This document shows, piece by piece, positions 1-14,200 of a DNA stretch of 64,000 bases. The first letter of the stretch is position 1, and each line of letters starts with the position of its first letter. The stretch is taken from assembly GCF_026151205.1 (NCBI RefSeq), contig NC_087082.1, forward strand, positions 2,756,001-2,820,000, written 5' to 3'. The notes beneath the pieces are model-generated. The model saw nothing but the letters and a program-made list of their open reading frames with translations, was not told where the DNA came from and did no database searches. The stretch comes from Bolinopsis microptera (taxonomy: Eukaryota > Ctenophora > Tentaculata > Lobata > Bolinopsidae). Position numbers and translations under genes: made by a program.

Positions 1-849
1 CTTCAATGTCAGAAGAATGACTTGGTATGAGAAGATTTACGGGACTTTTTCAGTGTTTACACTTTTTTGTTGTGCAATGATTGACATCCTCTATCAAACG
101 CTTCGTACAAGTAAAAATTAAATGAACACCTGGGGGACCTTCTATAAAGTTAACAAAAACACTTGGGTTATTAATTTCAACTTCCGGGAGCTTTATTTAT
201 CAACTGTTTATTTGAGTGCATATTTCTCTCATCGGCCATTCGAAATTTCGAAAGTCAGGACGATTTAAGATTTCAAAACTATATTGTGAGGATCAGCTCA
301 AGTCGCTATTTCGATAAAGTAAGCACCCTGTACTATATTCTGCAGGAGATTCGAATACTGTGAATTAAGTTCCGAGATCCGATACATCCATAGATATATT
401 AGCTTTTCTGTGTATCTAAAAACTGCTTATATATTTTTTTGGTGCAACTTTTAACACTGTTTAATTCTATGACAATGATGACTAAGGCTTTACAAAATTT
501 TGGCTTCAATTTCATTCATTTATTTTTTAATTCCTTAGGGAAAGTTACCACTAGAACGATCGCTATACAATATCATTGTTGTGGCAACGTTCGGAGAATA
601 TTTTATGCGCTTCTTTAAATTTTGAATTTTGCGAGCATTTTACTAACTGAAATGAGTAATTTGGGGATTTATTTTTCTATATATTTCCCAGGTTTCATAA
701 TAGATAACGATGAATTGTTTTGCTGTATTCGTTCAGATATTTCGTTTTAAGGGAGTGCTGAACTTAAGTCTTCTTTTTTTATTGAATTATAAATGTATCA
801 ATCTGCATATTTAGGAATTCGTAGGTTTGTGCAAATTTTTCCCTTTTCC
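1..849. other. Intergenic, no gene seen
   Basis: AT-rich sequence with no convincing exon on either strand. The first about 30 bases resemble a stretch of the MYND-finger gene at 26155-26883 (its Cys-Gln-Lys-Lys-Asp-Trp region) but run into a stop, so at best this is the edge of a fragment lying mostly outside the window. Confidence 0.5.
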
Positions 850-2630
850 TCAATACTCTAGTAGCAGAGAGGTGTTGTTGAGTGTGTGCTTTGCTTTATC
901 GAGTTTTTGCTACTGAATCGAGTTAAATAGTTCCAGCTGTGGAAAATAGTTTCATATTAGGCGCATAAAAAAGAAAGTTTTTAAAGGGTTAGAGACTTAG
1001 ATTTGGGCTTGAAATGACCGCAATAATTATATGTTTATATAGGCACTATGAAGGTTTTGTAGGCTCAAAATTCTTACTTTTTGGAGAAAATTCAGAACAA
1101 ATGATTTTCACAGGGTGCAAGTTAAATATACTTCAGAAGCTAATATAACTAAAATCGAGTGTGCAGTTCGATTTCTACAATCTGTACAGACACAGAGTCC
1201 TTTGAAATGCTCTGGATGCTACCTTACCAAAGTATGGCACGTCTTATGACGACAATATCGACTGGCTAACAACGTACTCTCAACCAGATCTACGCGCTAG
1301 TGTTCTGTATAAAGGTCCTATATTAGCTATTACCGACCACAACATTAGTCGCATAACTTGCCCATCTAGCATTTTCTCAATAAGCATTTATAAGAAATCA
1401 GCAAAGCGTGTAATGATAGAACTACAAAGCTCAGGAAACGATGAAGAATGGCCAACTTTTCTGTTACATAATTTACCCGGGCTACGTAAATCAGCAAGAT
1501 CAGGCACTCAACAAGTCAACTACCGAGAATAACCTAAGGAATAAGTAAAACTAGACGGTTAGCACACTAGTCACTATCAACCATATAATGCCACATTTTT
1601 CACTGTCTTCTCACTGTCAAGATAGCACAAGCAGGTGCTGATAAGACATGGGCTCAATTACTTTAATTATTTTAACTTCAAACAAAAAGTTTCCACTCCA
1701 TAACTTACCAGGATTTCGTAAATCAAAAAGAACAGCCGACACGTAATAGCAACCTAACATATGCAGCTCAACTTTCACTATTATATCAGTGTCCCATCTA
1801 AATCACTTATCGTGCCATCCTGACAACACATATTTCACTGCCAACTAGCGCAAACCTATACTGATAAAACACCTACGACAGTATTATCAAGTAAAGAATT
1901 TGATATAAACGTTTAAGCTTTCAAATGTGTTTGCAGATCAGGGTCATCAGAATCAACTGATAAAATATAGACGAAATAACTATGACTATGAGTTCGATGA
2001 CATGTAATTTGCGTGCCCTTCGGGGATCAATATTGATTATTACAATTATTATATATTTTGAGTAAACATTGACTGGTGTAAAAGCCAGCCCCCAAACCTT
2101 CATCTCTATCCAACTTTCACCAACACCCACTAATTGTTGTGCGGCTACCATCAGCACCGGAAGATTCTAGCTCTATCCGGCAGCCTTTGACTACCTTGTG
2201 CGCTATCCAGCTAAGACCAGCACCCTCAAATTCTAGCCGTAGCCTAAAGTACCTAATTAATTCTGATCCAGAATGACCTTACAAAGGACCCTGTGTCTAT
2301 ACAAATTGTAGACATCGAACTGCATACTTCATTTCAACTTGAACCGGCCAGTGAAAATCAGTTTTTCTGAATTTTCTCCAAAAGTAAGTATTTTGAACCC
2401 TCATACTTCATAGTGCCAATATGAACATATTTATTGTGGTTATTTCAAGCCCAAGTTTAAGTCCTTAAGCCATTTAGAAACTGAGATGCAAATTTCTCCC
2501 ATACTCGGCCTAATATGAAATATTGGTGTGGTCCCCCATGGCTGGGACTATTTAACTCGATTCAGTAGCAAAAAACTCTATACAGCAAAGTGCACACTTA
2601 ACATCTCTCTGCCACCAAGGAGTCCAAATA
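850..2630. repeat. Old foldback-type inverted repeat, about 1.8 kb
   Basis: The stretch 860-1235 is matched in reverse complement, with many differences, by about 2265-2625. Anchors include ttaaatagtt/aactatttaa near 925 and 2545, and cagttcgat/atcgaactg near 1165 and 2318. The roughly 1 kb between the arms contains no supported coding frame. The arm divergence implies an old insertion. Ends and target duplication could not be fixed. Confidence 0.6.
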
Positions 2631-4313
2631 ATGTATTTAGAGGACAATTTAATATTCCATCTCAAACCAGTCCACTGAACCGAATTTAGATTCAATTATA
2701 AACAATTCAATAAGCCCAGCTAACTGATCTAGAATAAGAATACTGATCACAATCCTTTATTTAAAAACCGCAACGCTTGCTATTGTAAGTGATTACTTGT
2801 TCATTCTGCTGTAGAGCTGTATTGTTAATTTAAAGCTCATACGATGAACCTTTGCTAGTTCTGTATCTTTATTTTATTTGAAATGTTTAATGATGTTTTG
2901 TTTGACGGAGTGAAATTTTAAAGGTTTGAATATAGTCGCTGATTTGTTCTGAATTTTTATTGAACATCGAGATTTTTAATTCTCCTACCATTACATAACA
3001 TTTTATTTTAATCATTCGTCTTCACCAAGAGTGTCTTGACACCGATCTAGTAACACAATGGCGCTGACATGAATTAATCAACCCAAAATATATTAGTGGC
3101 GAGAATCCTAAAACTTCGACCTCCATGAATTTGTGCAGCCCTGGGGAGCAAACAAGGGACGGGCCTCGCTGTGGTGGTGTGACTATCAGCTGATATAATA
3201 TAACATGGTCTCACAATCTCCTCATCCCACCAAACCAAATCCAGTTTGAGTTAGCAACCCATGAAATCGACTTAGAGAAATGAGGCGCATACAATTTTAC
3301 TAGTTAATGACGCGGCCCGCCAAATTGCCTTAATCGCTGTGCAGATGGGATGAGCTGATTTTGTCAACTGGAGGTGCTCACGTTAACCTTTGGGTCGCAC
3401 AGATTCTTCTACAATTCTCTTGGATTCATTTCGCCTTCGGTGTGTTTCAATGACAACAAAATGGGATTACTTCAGTTTCGATAGGACTAAATCTATCAAC
3501 AATGAATTGTGCAGTGAAGTGCAAAAGGTAGTAATCTTGTTACGGTGTGATTCAAATTAATTTTTGCCATGTTTTGATACGTTTGATATTGATCCAAAAA
3601 TGGTGCGAGAAGATTGAAAATGGCACCAGGAGAATTTCGTTTAGAAGTTCTTATCATCATTGAAGCATGAAGTTGTAAAGAATCGTATTGATATAGACTC
3701 CGTTACATTGTTAAATTTTAAGTTTAACAATGGTTACAGGGCTTATCACTTATTTGAGATTTTATAAACTTAAAATCTCAAATTAGACTTTTTCAGATGA
3801 CATATGGCAAACTGAGTTTGCCATAGGCCATCTTTGATTTTTAAACTGTGCCGCAGACTCATTTTAATATTACTATTAGTGATTAATGACCTTGTTATTT
3901 TGAGAACTGTAGAACCAGGCGCCACTGGACTGTCAGATGTTTTAGTTTTTACACAATCGATATTAAAATTCCGATGGTCTCAGTCTCTTCAACCAACAAT
4001 AGAAAGTGGCACTATTCTCTGAGTCTGTATGAGTATCAAATATTGAGTGGTTGCAACATTTCTGATTCTCAAAAATCGTTTGTTGATGAACACCTGTTAC
4101 ATAATAACACGTTAGCGTTGTTGAAAAATTAGTGATTCGTTTTTGTTGCTATTGTTCACTGCCATTTGTGTGTGCCGTTTTCGGTGGAGAGCAAACTGCC
4201 AGTGCCTTTTTTGTTCAGTAGTGAGTTTTAAATACTATTGCAGTCGGAGCCATTTAATTGGTTTTCATGAAAAAATTTTAATGATGGTTTAAATTCTTGA
4301 AATGAGTTCTGTT
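2631..4313. other. Intergenic region upstream of the NPC1-like gene
   Basis: No exon is supported here. A 62-codon frame at 3834 has no family resemblance and lies in low-complexity AT-rich DNA. Promoter and 5' untranslated sequence of the NPC1-like gene probably lie in the right part, but no clear TATA box or initiator can be assigned. Confidence 0.4.
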
Positions 4314-4600
4314 CAGTGGCGTAACGAAGGGCCCTGCTGACCCCGCTGTGCAGGGGGGCGCCGTCTTAGGGGGGCGCCAAATCGTCGTTTGAATGTGGGA
4401 CAATTTCGAAAACTTAACTAAAGTACTAGCAAAACTGCGCGTTTTGCTCTAGATACACACTTTTTTAGAGATTTTACCGGCGTATCCTCTAAAATCACCT
4501 AATTTGTTCAATTTTAGGGAGGGGCACCAAAAGGGGAAGGGGCGCCAACAGGGGGCGCCTTTTCGGCAGGGGGGCGCCAACAGGCAACGTTACGCCACTG
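4314..4600. mobile_element. hAT-type MITE with 8-bp target duplication
   Basis: The element opens with CAGTGGCGTAACG and closes with its reverse complement CGTTACGCCACTG, a terminal repeat typical of non-autonomous hAT elements. It is flanked by the direct repeat GTTCTGTT at 4306-4313 and 4601-4608, the 8-bp duplication expected of hAT. The interior is G-rich (ggggggcgcc repeats) and non-coding. It lies only 150 bp upstream of the NPC1-like start codon, so it may be part of the promoter or 5' untranslated region. Confidence 0.85.
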
Positions 4601-4749
4601 GTTCTGTTTATATATTTTCAACTTCATTTTTAATTTTAAATTTAGCATCACAGTCACGCTACCAAAATACAAAATCATGTTTAACCTTTTTACCCCAGCT
4701 AACCCCGATTTCGAATAAAATAAGTACAACTTGCATCTGAAGAAGGGAT

Positions 4750-7700
4750 ATGGTTGTGCTCGCAGCGCTGATCCTTCAACTAGCGATTTCAAGCTCTGCT
4801 AGTGACGCTGATCTAACACCTCTGGAAGATGACGTCATAGAGCGGGGTCCTGGTATGTGTGTAACGTATGGGCTGTGCCAGTTGAAGGATGGTTTACCTT
4901 GTGTAAATAATACTGCTGCTCAGCCAGTTCCTGAAGACGAGACGGTCAGGGAGAGGCTCCACAAACTTTGTCCTCATTTAAGGTGAGATTCGATCGCCCT
5001 AATGTTTTGAATTTTATAAAAAAAGGCCCTGCGGGTATGAAAGTAACTTCACTCGACGTATTTTTGAACACCTATTCTGAATCACATGGAATCACCGTAA
5101 AAACCTAAGTCACGTGATAGTTTTTGGGCGAGTGAAATAATATGAGCCGAGATTATGCATTATGACCGCCCAAGTAAATCATCTCCCGCTTTCTCCCAGT
5201 CCCTTTTTAAAACTACCTTGCGAGACATATTTAATTTTAAATAGTACGAAAGTCGGTTGTTTTTTGAAAAAAAAAACAGTATATTTTCGGACTACCAAAA
5301 TTTAGTTCAACTTCACCGTCATTATGCATTATATTATTTTCCCCAAATTATTTTTCGCGTATTTTCCATAATTATGACTTTATCGATTTACTATCAATAC
5401 AGTAAGTTATAAATATGATTTATATAACAAATGAACACTAGTATTCGATCACGAATTGCTTAAAAAATGATTTTATAAATTTACATAGAATTACAAATTC
5501 TATAAACGTCGAAAGACGAACGTCAGGTAAGTAATATTTATACTAACATATTATTAATTATGTTATAAATACGAGTAATAAACTAGTTAAATAATAGTAC
5601 TTATTGATAAAACACCAGATTCCGAACTAGTTAAATAAATTAAAATGGGTCTTGCTCTGGAAACTTTATATTTAATTTTATTAATTTCCTCAAATATTAG
5701 TTTTAATTTATTTTTAAATAAAGATATGAAAAAAAAATCCCCAAATACCATGATGATGATTTAATTTGGGGTACGAAATTTGGCGGGTTTCGGAAAAATC
5801 CCCATATTTTTCATGTTCCCAAATCATTCAGGTCACCGGAATTATGTCGAACATAAATATCTCTCGTAAGGGGTCGTTCACATTTTACGTAATCAGCTGA
5901 GGGGAGGGGGGTTTCCAAATGATTACGCTAGTATAATTTTGATACAATAGCTATGTCTAAAACTGATTACGGAGGGGGAGGGGGTACATAAAATTGTCCC
6001 AAAATTGATTACGTAATAATATGTGAACGACCCCTAAGGTATACGTACTATAACTTCTTCCATTTTGCCTTTTTAGTGAATATTTTAAGCAACTATAATT
6101 TTAACAACTTCGTTCCAGTTCAGCTGATAAAGTGTGCTGCTCCGCTGACCAGATAGATTATCTAGGAAACTCTCTAAAAACGGCCGAATTATTCCTCAAA
6201 TCATGTGACCATTGCTATCAGAACTTCAGATCTCTGTTTTGTGATATAGTCTGCAGTCCTAACCAGGTATTTACGTGTGATAAAGATTAAATACTAGCTA
6301 GTGTCTGTACTAATCTGCATGATTTATCGAATGTAAGGGAGGTCTTTAGAAATAATCCCAAATCAGCGAATTTATCTTGTTTTGATATAGTGAGGCCGGG
6401 TATACAATAGTTGCTACACCTTGTAATTGTAAAGTATATACAATATATACCTCTCGTACACGCGCGCGATCAAAAGGGGTTGCGGCGTGTGTCAATACAA
6501 TAGTAACGTTATTAAATGCTATTGAATAGTGAATGCTAAGTCTCTTTATATCCCCTGAGAGGCTCTGAGGCAAATTCAGCTGAATTGATTCCAAATCTCC
6601 TCAGTCTGAGTTTGTAAATATAGAGGAGAGTGAGAAGATCGAGGAGAACTCTCCCCACGTGACCAGATTTAGCCACTATTTGAGTGAGCAGTACGCCACT
6701 GATTTATACGGAAGCTGTTCGAAGTACCCTTCAGTTCTTTGTGGTCCGTTTTCATGGGGTTGTGACAGGAAGAAAATGTTTGCCTTTCTTGGTGAGTTTT
6801 ATCTTGAAAGCTACGAATCATCCATATTGAAGTGTTGCTTCATTACTAATTACTGACTAACATTTTTTAAATATAAGTCCCTTTAAGATTTAACAATGCA
6901 ATTAATTCTGGGTCCCCAGTTCTATTCACGCTGAAGTTCGAACTTCTGGTTGCATCATTCATTACTTTACATTGTTGATAATATTGCGATATGACCAGGT
7001 GACAACAGTTACACGGTGTTAAAAACAGACTACGTTATCGGGGATGATGACGTCATGCCCTTTGTTAGAGCACCTTCTGATCATCTCATACCTTGCAACG
7101 ATAACACCAACTGGGACAGGTTTGTTAATTCTCATGGTTTGTTAACTCTAACAACTGATAGATTTTTATATCATTTTCACGAGTTTTAACCAAGCCTATT
7201 ATATTGGGTTATATTTTGATTATATTTGTTGAATGTCTATGTGGTTACAATCATACGATGGCAATGAAATTATATGATAAAAGTAAAACCACAAATACCC
7301 ATATTATGCAGTTATCACCATATTTAAATTTTTCCTTTCTTTCAACCGTGTATAGTCAGTGTAATAAGCGCCAAGCGCGAGCACAGAACTTTTTTTTCCG
7401 ATTTCGATAAATTTGGTACCAAAAGTTGTCTAAAAATGTGAATAAAACAAATCCACCGTGTAGTAATTTTCGCTAAAAATGCTACACAGCGCTTGTTCGC
7501 CTCGCGTGCTTTTTTCGCGCAAATTTTTACTTTTTGACCTATAACTTTCACATCATCGAGACGAAACTTTTAGTACTACTACTAATATTTTAAGATTTAA
7601 AGGAAAATTATTTTCAAAATTTTTTAATCTGAACACAAGGGTCCCCCCCTTGTGTGAAATTTGAAAAAAATTTTGAAAAATCTCATTACGATCCTGTAAG

Positions 7701-8265
7701 TGTAAGAATTATTTCAAAATATTCAATATTTTAGGAGTTATAGGCATTTTAAGCAATAAATTACCCACACTCTTGCAATGCACAGGAGGCCTACATACAG
7801 CTCGACGTTATCGTGCTACACGGTGAATTTTCATTATTCACAGTTAGAGGCAACTTTTGGTACCAAATTTATCAAAATCAGAGACAGAAAATTCTGTGCC
7901 AACTCATGACGCTTATAACATAGACTAGTATTTAGTATTCAATTTTTTGTCTTTTTTAAATTCTTATCACAAGTTTGACAGACGATAACAGTGATTCAGT
8001 TAAAAACTGTCACCAACTTAAAACAAATTAAATATTTCGAAATATAAGTTATTACCAAATTTGTTATCAACTGAAACAAGTTAAATAACTCCACTTTCAG
8101 ATGCACGTGTTATTGTTGCGCGGCGTCATGTGATGACACAAGTGGTCAGGACGGGTTTCAGCACAAAACTGGAGTCAGTCTCTCAACCACCCTCGCAACT
8201 GTCAGCCCTACTGTGTACAAGGGGGCACTAGGGTTACAAGTCCCAGCTATAAGTGATATCTGCAG
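4750..8265 (+). CDS. NPC1: NPC1 exons 1-5: signal peptide and NTD repeat 1
   Basis: Exons are 4750-4982, 6119-6266, 6605-6791, 6999-7119 and 8101-8265. A hydrophobic signal peptide ([18 protein letters not shown]) leads into the family opening GMCVTYGLC, then PCVNNT, LCPHL, VCCSADQ, the Cys-x-x-Cys helix (SCDHCYQN) and CSPNQ. The back half has YGSCSKYPS and ends in [10 protein letters not shown], matching the CSCQDC-type end of human NPC1 NTD. The residue at the human Gln79 position is Gln (CCSADQ), so sterol 3-hydroxyl contact is plausible. The ATG at 4750 is chosen because it starts the signal peptide. Confidence 0.9.
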
Positions 8266-11200
8266 GTTACTGGGGGGAACTTTTATGGTTCTATATTCTT
8301 AGTTTACGTGCAGGTGCTTCTCGATTTTACAGCTTTATTGAAATAATTATTCCTCATTATCACAGACTTGGAAATAATTTAATCTAACATCTCGAAGCAC
8401 TTGTAATGCTCGCATATCCTCAGGACTACAATTTCCACACACTGCCCCCACCTGATCACCGCCATCAACGAGACCAGCTGTTCTGACATCACTCTCGACA
8501 TGGCCCCTATTTTCTCCAATCTGAAAACCATGTTTGGTTCCTGTGGCAACTGTCATGACAACGTACGGGTACTGCTCTGTGAGTACCTCTTCTCCCCTGA
8601 CCAGTCGAGGTTTACTAATGTGGAGAGTAAGGAGGAGAAGGGAGAGGAGACACTCATTACAGGTCTGACTTATGAGTTTCTTAGCTGTGATTTTATTAAT
8701 CCTCCTCTTCTTGCTGAAAGGGGTTGTAGGTTTAGGTTAGAATTGTTCTACCTTAGATTTTTATCGGTATATTTTAAGTTTTAACGTTGTTGATTTCATA
8801 TTCTCTAGAAATTTCTGTACACCAATTTATTGTAACGGTATAATATGAGAAGTGAGAACTATACAGATAATGACTTTAATATGTCATTAGTTCTCTTAGT
8901 AGCAGTGCCATTGGTGTACAGAAAATTCTAGAGAATATGAAATCAACAACGTCAAAAACGTTCCTCGAGAGTGTGCCTCCACACCATATTCAATAATGGT
9001 ATATTTTAAACATAAACTGACGATTGAACCTACAATTACCACAGGAATTCAGTTGGTTCTGTCTGAAGAACTAATTAACAAGACATACAATTCTTGCCGG
9101 GATGTAAGGACCTTTGTTGAGCACTGTAAAGGGAAGAGCTGCTCCCTTCAAAGCATACTGAATCATGTTCTTGATGGAACTGGTATGATATACTGTTAAT
9201 AATACTATCACCTGTTTTCACCCAGTTACGGTTATATCCTGGTTCATCTACTCGAGATTTGATCTAAAAACAGAACACACTAACAGAAACAGAAACAGAA
9301 ACAGAACACACTAACAGAAACCTTCAGGTGTACTGGTGCCCACTATCAAGGAACACGAAGCTTATCCTTATGAGAGTCCGAGTATTGATATATTCAAGAA
9401 GTGTAATGTAGGCACTGGTGAGTTCCCCCATATACATTATACACCCCTATACTGTATACCACTTACTTCTTTCTAGGCCTTGTCTTTCTCTTAGTGTATT
9501 AAATGATTGTATTCACATTACTTGCAATAGTTTGAATATGATTCTATGATACATTTGGAAAGGGATCTCAGATTTTACCATATGTTTGATCGATTCCTAA
9601 TCTTATCCTTGATCAACACCCCTCTGTTTATTTTCAGAGAGTGAAGGAAGGTGTAGCTGTGAGGACTGTTCAGCGGCCTGCAAAGTTGACGACGGTCACG
9701 AGCACAAACCTGGACACTGTATTATTGTGGATAACTGTGAAATGGAGTATTTCATGGTGGACGAGAAGGATGCTTTCAAACAGGTCGATATTGAGTTTTA
9801 TTTCTTGAATGCTTACTTCTAGTGGTGCAGTTTTATTTTCATGGAAGTTTGGCGTTTTTAATAGCTATAAAATGTGGTGTTTGTACGAATTGCAAGATTG
9901 AGGCCAGTGGCGAAATACTGTAAAGTGTAGATGCGACACGTAGATCAGTAGCTCTTTTTAACACGATTAATTTCCCAACTAACAGGACCTCAATTCCACT
10001 CTACTACAAGAATTGTGTCCTCTTTACAGCTCCACTGAGATGGGCTGCTGTACTGACGATTCTTTACAGTTCTTAAAATCTCTGATGGATCCCATAAAAG
10101 AGGTAATTCTGCGATTTAAGCTCGACATAATATGATGAGGGATAATTTATTTTTCATTGGGTTTTTTAAAGATGCAACTCTTAGACTGTGCACATCACAA
10201 GGTTTGACAGTGTTAGGAATTTAAAAACTGTAGTTCCTAACCCCTGTCTCTACTTGCAGGCAGCCTCCTGTGCGGTGTGTAAGGAGAACATTGCTGCACT
10301 GTTGTGTTCTTTGACTTGCTCAGGTGATCAGTCTGTATCCTTGGAGATTGCTGCTGAATCTGATCCCAACTGGTGTGATCAGGTCGACTCTTTAAGGTGG
10401 GTTTACTTGTAATACTGAGAGGAATATTCCGAACTATCCTGTAGTTTTTTAATCGAATCTTTTTTATTGCTTAAATTACTTAAAAATAGATCCTTTCAAA
10501 ACCAATCGTGATTCGTGCTCGTTGGAGTCGTTCTGCTCCACTATTAAAATCCAATGAAATAATGAAGTTAACAATAACTGTAATTCGTAATACTTGAAAT
10601 AATCAACTTTAATCAGGTTTTATGCCGAAAGAGACTCGATGCAGAAGATTCTCAGTTCTTGTCGGGACGATGAAAGCTTCTTGGGATCACTTTGTGGTGA
10701 TAATACCGACCAATGTCATCATTTAGAGACTTTTACTCAAAAGCTTTCGGAAAAGGTAAGTTTAGATTTCACGACACAAAACATTATCGACAACCTAAAA
10801 ATTCGAAATCCATACAAATAAAGCATTCGCAAACACTGAACAATCTCCCCCCAGTTATCAACGTCAGATCGTACAATGACACTGCAAATGGAGAAAGTGT
10901 ACAATGACCTAGAATCCCTCTCACTCTCCCCTCTCCCCTGTAACTCACCCTCGGTTCTTGGGGACCAGGGATGCTCGTGTGAAACATGCACTGATTCCTG
11001 TCAAGTAAACGCAGCTGATGGGTACTATCATAGTGCTGGCGTGTGTGCCATGTACAGGTATTTTACAAATACAACTTAAGGGGGGGGGGGGGGCTGACCA
11101 TATTTGATATTAGCAGTGAGCCCCCCCCCCCCCCTCCCCCTTCCAATATAAGCTGCCAAATTATCAGACTTTGTCCCCAGTATAATGTATATCTTGATGA

Positions 11201-14200
11201 GCATGGCATGGCTGTTAATACGCACTCCAGCACGTACTTTGTCCCCAGTATAATGTATATCTTGCACTCCAGCACGTGTAATCTAACCCCTGTTCAGCAC
11301 GTGCAAGAACAAGGAAGGAAAGGAGGCACCTTGTGTGGGGAACACACGAGCTAAGTACCTGACTGACGAAGTGAGGAGTAGTTTGGAGGAGCTGTGCCCC
11401 TCTTTCCAGCCTGGACTGTTGGGGTGCTGTGATGGGAAATCTGTGGAGGTTATGAAGTCTCTTCTGGGGCTAGCTGGAACGGTAATTTGGTACAATTGTC
11501 GTGTTACCTTGACATGGTTTATTTCATGTTGATCATGAGAGACTTGAAATTGTACAATGTACTCTTAACATGAATGATCTAATTTAAGTTACTACGGTTT
11601 ATACTCAACTATTGTTTTAACTTTCAGTTGATAAAGTGTCACAACTGTTACAACAACCTTGCTAAGTTGTTCTGTAACGTCTTTTGTCACGCAGATCAGT
11701 CAACTTATCTCAGCATTCTGGAGAAAGTTGCTGATGGTGATTCAGACTTTTCTGTCTCCAAATTCAGGTGATGATAATTCCTGAGGTGAAAGTTACTCTT
11801 GTTTGATTCATGAATGCTACCATTATTCACCTGTTATATTTAAAAAGTAAATAATACCAGGCATTTTCTCAGTAGCTTTAGATCTGTGTTTTTATCAAAT
11901 CTGTTATCGAATATCACACAGATGATAAGATTCTGTCTGCAACGGCCGCTACACAAAGTAATTTCTATAAACTCATTAAAGCTATACATTGATAAAATTA
12001 ACGCTGCATATTTCATCCCAATATTTACGTCATATTGCCACATGTTGAAAGACGTTATTTCGTAAATCATCTGACTGTGAACCAAAAACTGTGACGTTGT
12101 TTCGTTTGTGGACGGGTAAAAGTTAAAGTCATTGCCATTAATAGAACCACGAGAAGACAAAGTTGACGTATCAAAAATTTGCAGACTAGTTTCATATTAT
12201 AATCATTATAATATTCTTTCAACACACCTATTAACTAATTTCATTGTAATTCCAGCTACCACGTGAAGGAAAGCACAGGGAAGGAACTGTACGAGTCATG
12301 CCTGAATGATAGAGGTGGTATCACTGACCTCATCTGTATCACCAAGTTTGGGAAGGGCTGCACCAGCTACCTTGACTTTATCCACGCTATAGGCGACAAT
12401 GGAGTCACTACATTTGATATCCAGTTCAAATTTGAAGTGGAAGATCCGTTCGTGCTAGATGATCCCAAGTTGCTTTCTTGTAATGAAGAGTTTAATGGTA
12501 GCTATACAGTACTGCCCATTCAAATTTTTGGTTATTTTCTAATGTCCATGTTAGTCCAAGTAGAATAAAAATGCAACTTATTTCAAACTGTTAGGCCAGA
12601 AATTTAACTGCTGTTTTCTATAACTGTTTAAAAAATGTATGATTGTCCAGTATTATCATGCTAATCAAAACAAAATTCCATTCCATTTGTTGTTATCTTG
12701 TAACCTCTAGGTTACTCGTGCATGTGTGAGGACTGTCCAGCCGCATGTGTTAACGACTTCGACGACCACTTCGTCCACCAGCAAGGAGTATGTCTGATAA
12801 ACAGTGAAAATATTTCTAATGGAACAAAGTCGTTCAGCGTTCAGAGCTCTGAACTCATGGAACAAGTCTGTCCCGGTAGGAAACCTTTTATTTAACTTAT
12901 TTTATTTATTTGTTTTTTATTCAACTTTTGTCGAGGTCTCGTAAGGTTTCTGTCTCCCGGTTTGAACGATCTGTCACACTCTTTTAATGCAATTTTACCT
13001 TGTTATTATCAAATAATGAACGCTAAATTCTTCCAGACTTACGTAATTTGAAAGAGGTGTGTTGTACCAGCAAAGATCTTGAGTTGATCCAGAAAGTGCA
13101 CGAAGATCATCAGAGCACACTCGGTAACTGTGGAGCATGCTACAATAACATCAAGCGGTATGTGAACTTTTGTTTTATATTATGAATCATTACCAAGAAT
13201 TTAAGTTCGATCGAAAGCTTAGTATAGCTTAGTATAGCTTAGTATAGCTTAGTATAGCTTAGTATAGCTTTAGAAGTTTATTTTAAATTTGGTTAAAATG
13301 AAAGTAATATTTGTATAGTTTTTTCATATTTTCTATTCTAGGTACATGTGTCACGTAGCTTGTAGTCCAGATCAGTCAACTTTCACTACCATTGCCATGG
13401 ATACGAATACAAATAAAAAACAGATTAACCATTTCTTGAATGACAAGTCTACGCTCGCTGATTCATGCGCTTTTCACAACGAGCCGAAAGAACCCATTAA
13501 TGATTCTCGGTTCTATTCTGAAATCCTGGGATTGTAAGTTTCAAAGTTTTATTAAGTGTCAACATATCATGATCAAGTCATAAGAAAAATTGCATTTTGT
13601 ATGCATCAAAATGCTTAATTGTTTTAATCAATACGGTTTAATTTCAACAAAGTGGTCTCCCAAAACGATATCAGCATACCTGTTATATATTAAATAAATT
13701 GTTAATAATTAACTTATATTAAGGGGGGGGGGGGGGGGGGTTCACCCTGATTATTTTGTGAAACTTGGTTTCGAGATAGCAGTTGACCAACAAACTAAGG
13801 CCGGTGACCGCACTTTTGAGGGGGTCCCGGACCCCAACCGTCAAACGGTGCCCGCGGGGCAGCCACACCCATATTTGGTCCAAATTAGGCCCAATTTAGC
13901 CAAATACCCTGAACATGCCCAAAACCCAGATTTTAGGTGCTCTACTTGTAGCTAGTAGTCCCCTAAACTCGTATATGAATTTTCATCAAGATTAGACAAA
14001 AAATGACTGAGTTATGAGCCAAAAACCATATGCCCATATTTGGGTATACGCACCAAATTTGATCGATTTTGGCCCATAAATTGGTCAAATATCAATATTT
14101 TTGAATGAAACCAACTTTATATGGAAGGTAAGCCTATACAACACATTTTCTATGATTATCAGCTCAGTATCTACCTAACTGTGGATTCTATGTTCAAATA

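Noticed and set aside
13342-13540. Stop codon in NPC1 exon 19 suggesting a broken gene
   Set aside because: A strong GTAAGT donor lies before the TAA, and exon 20 continues in phase.
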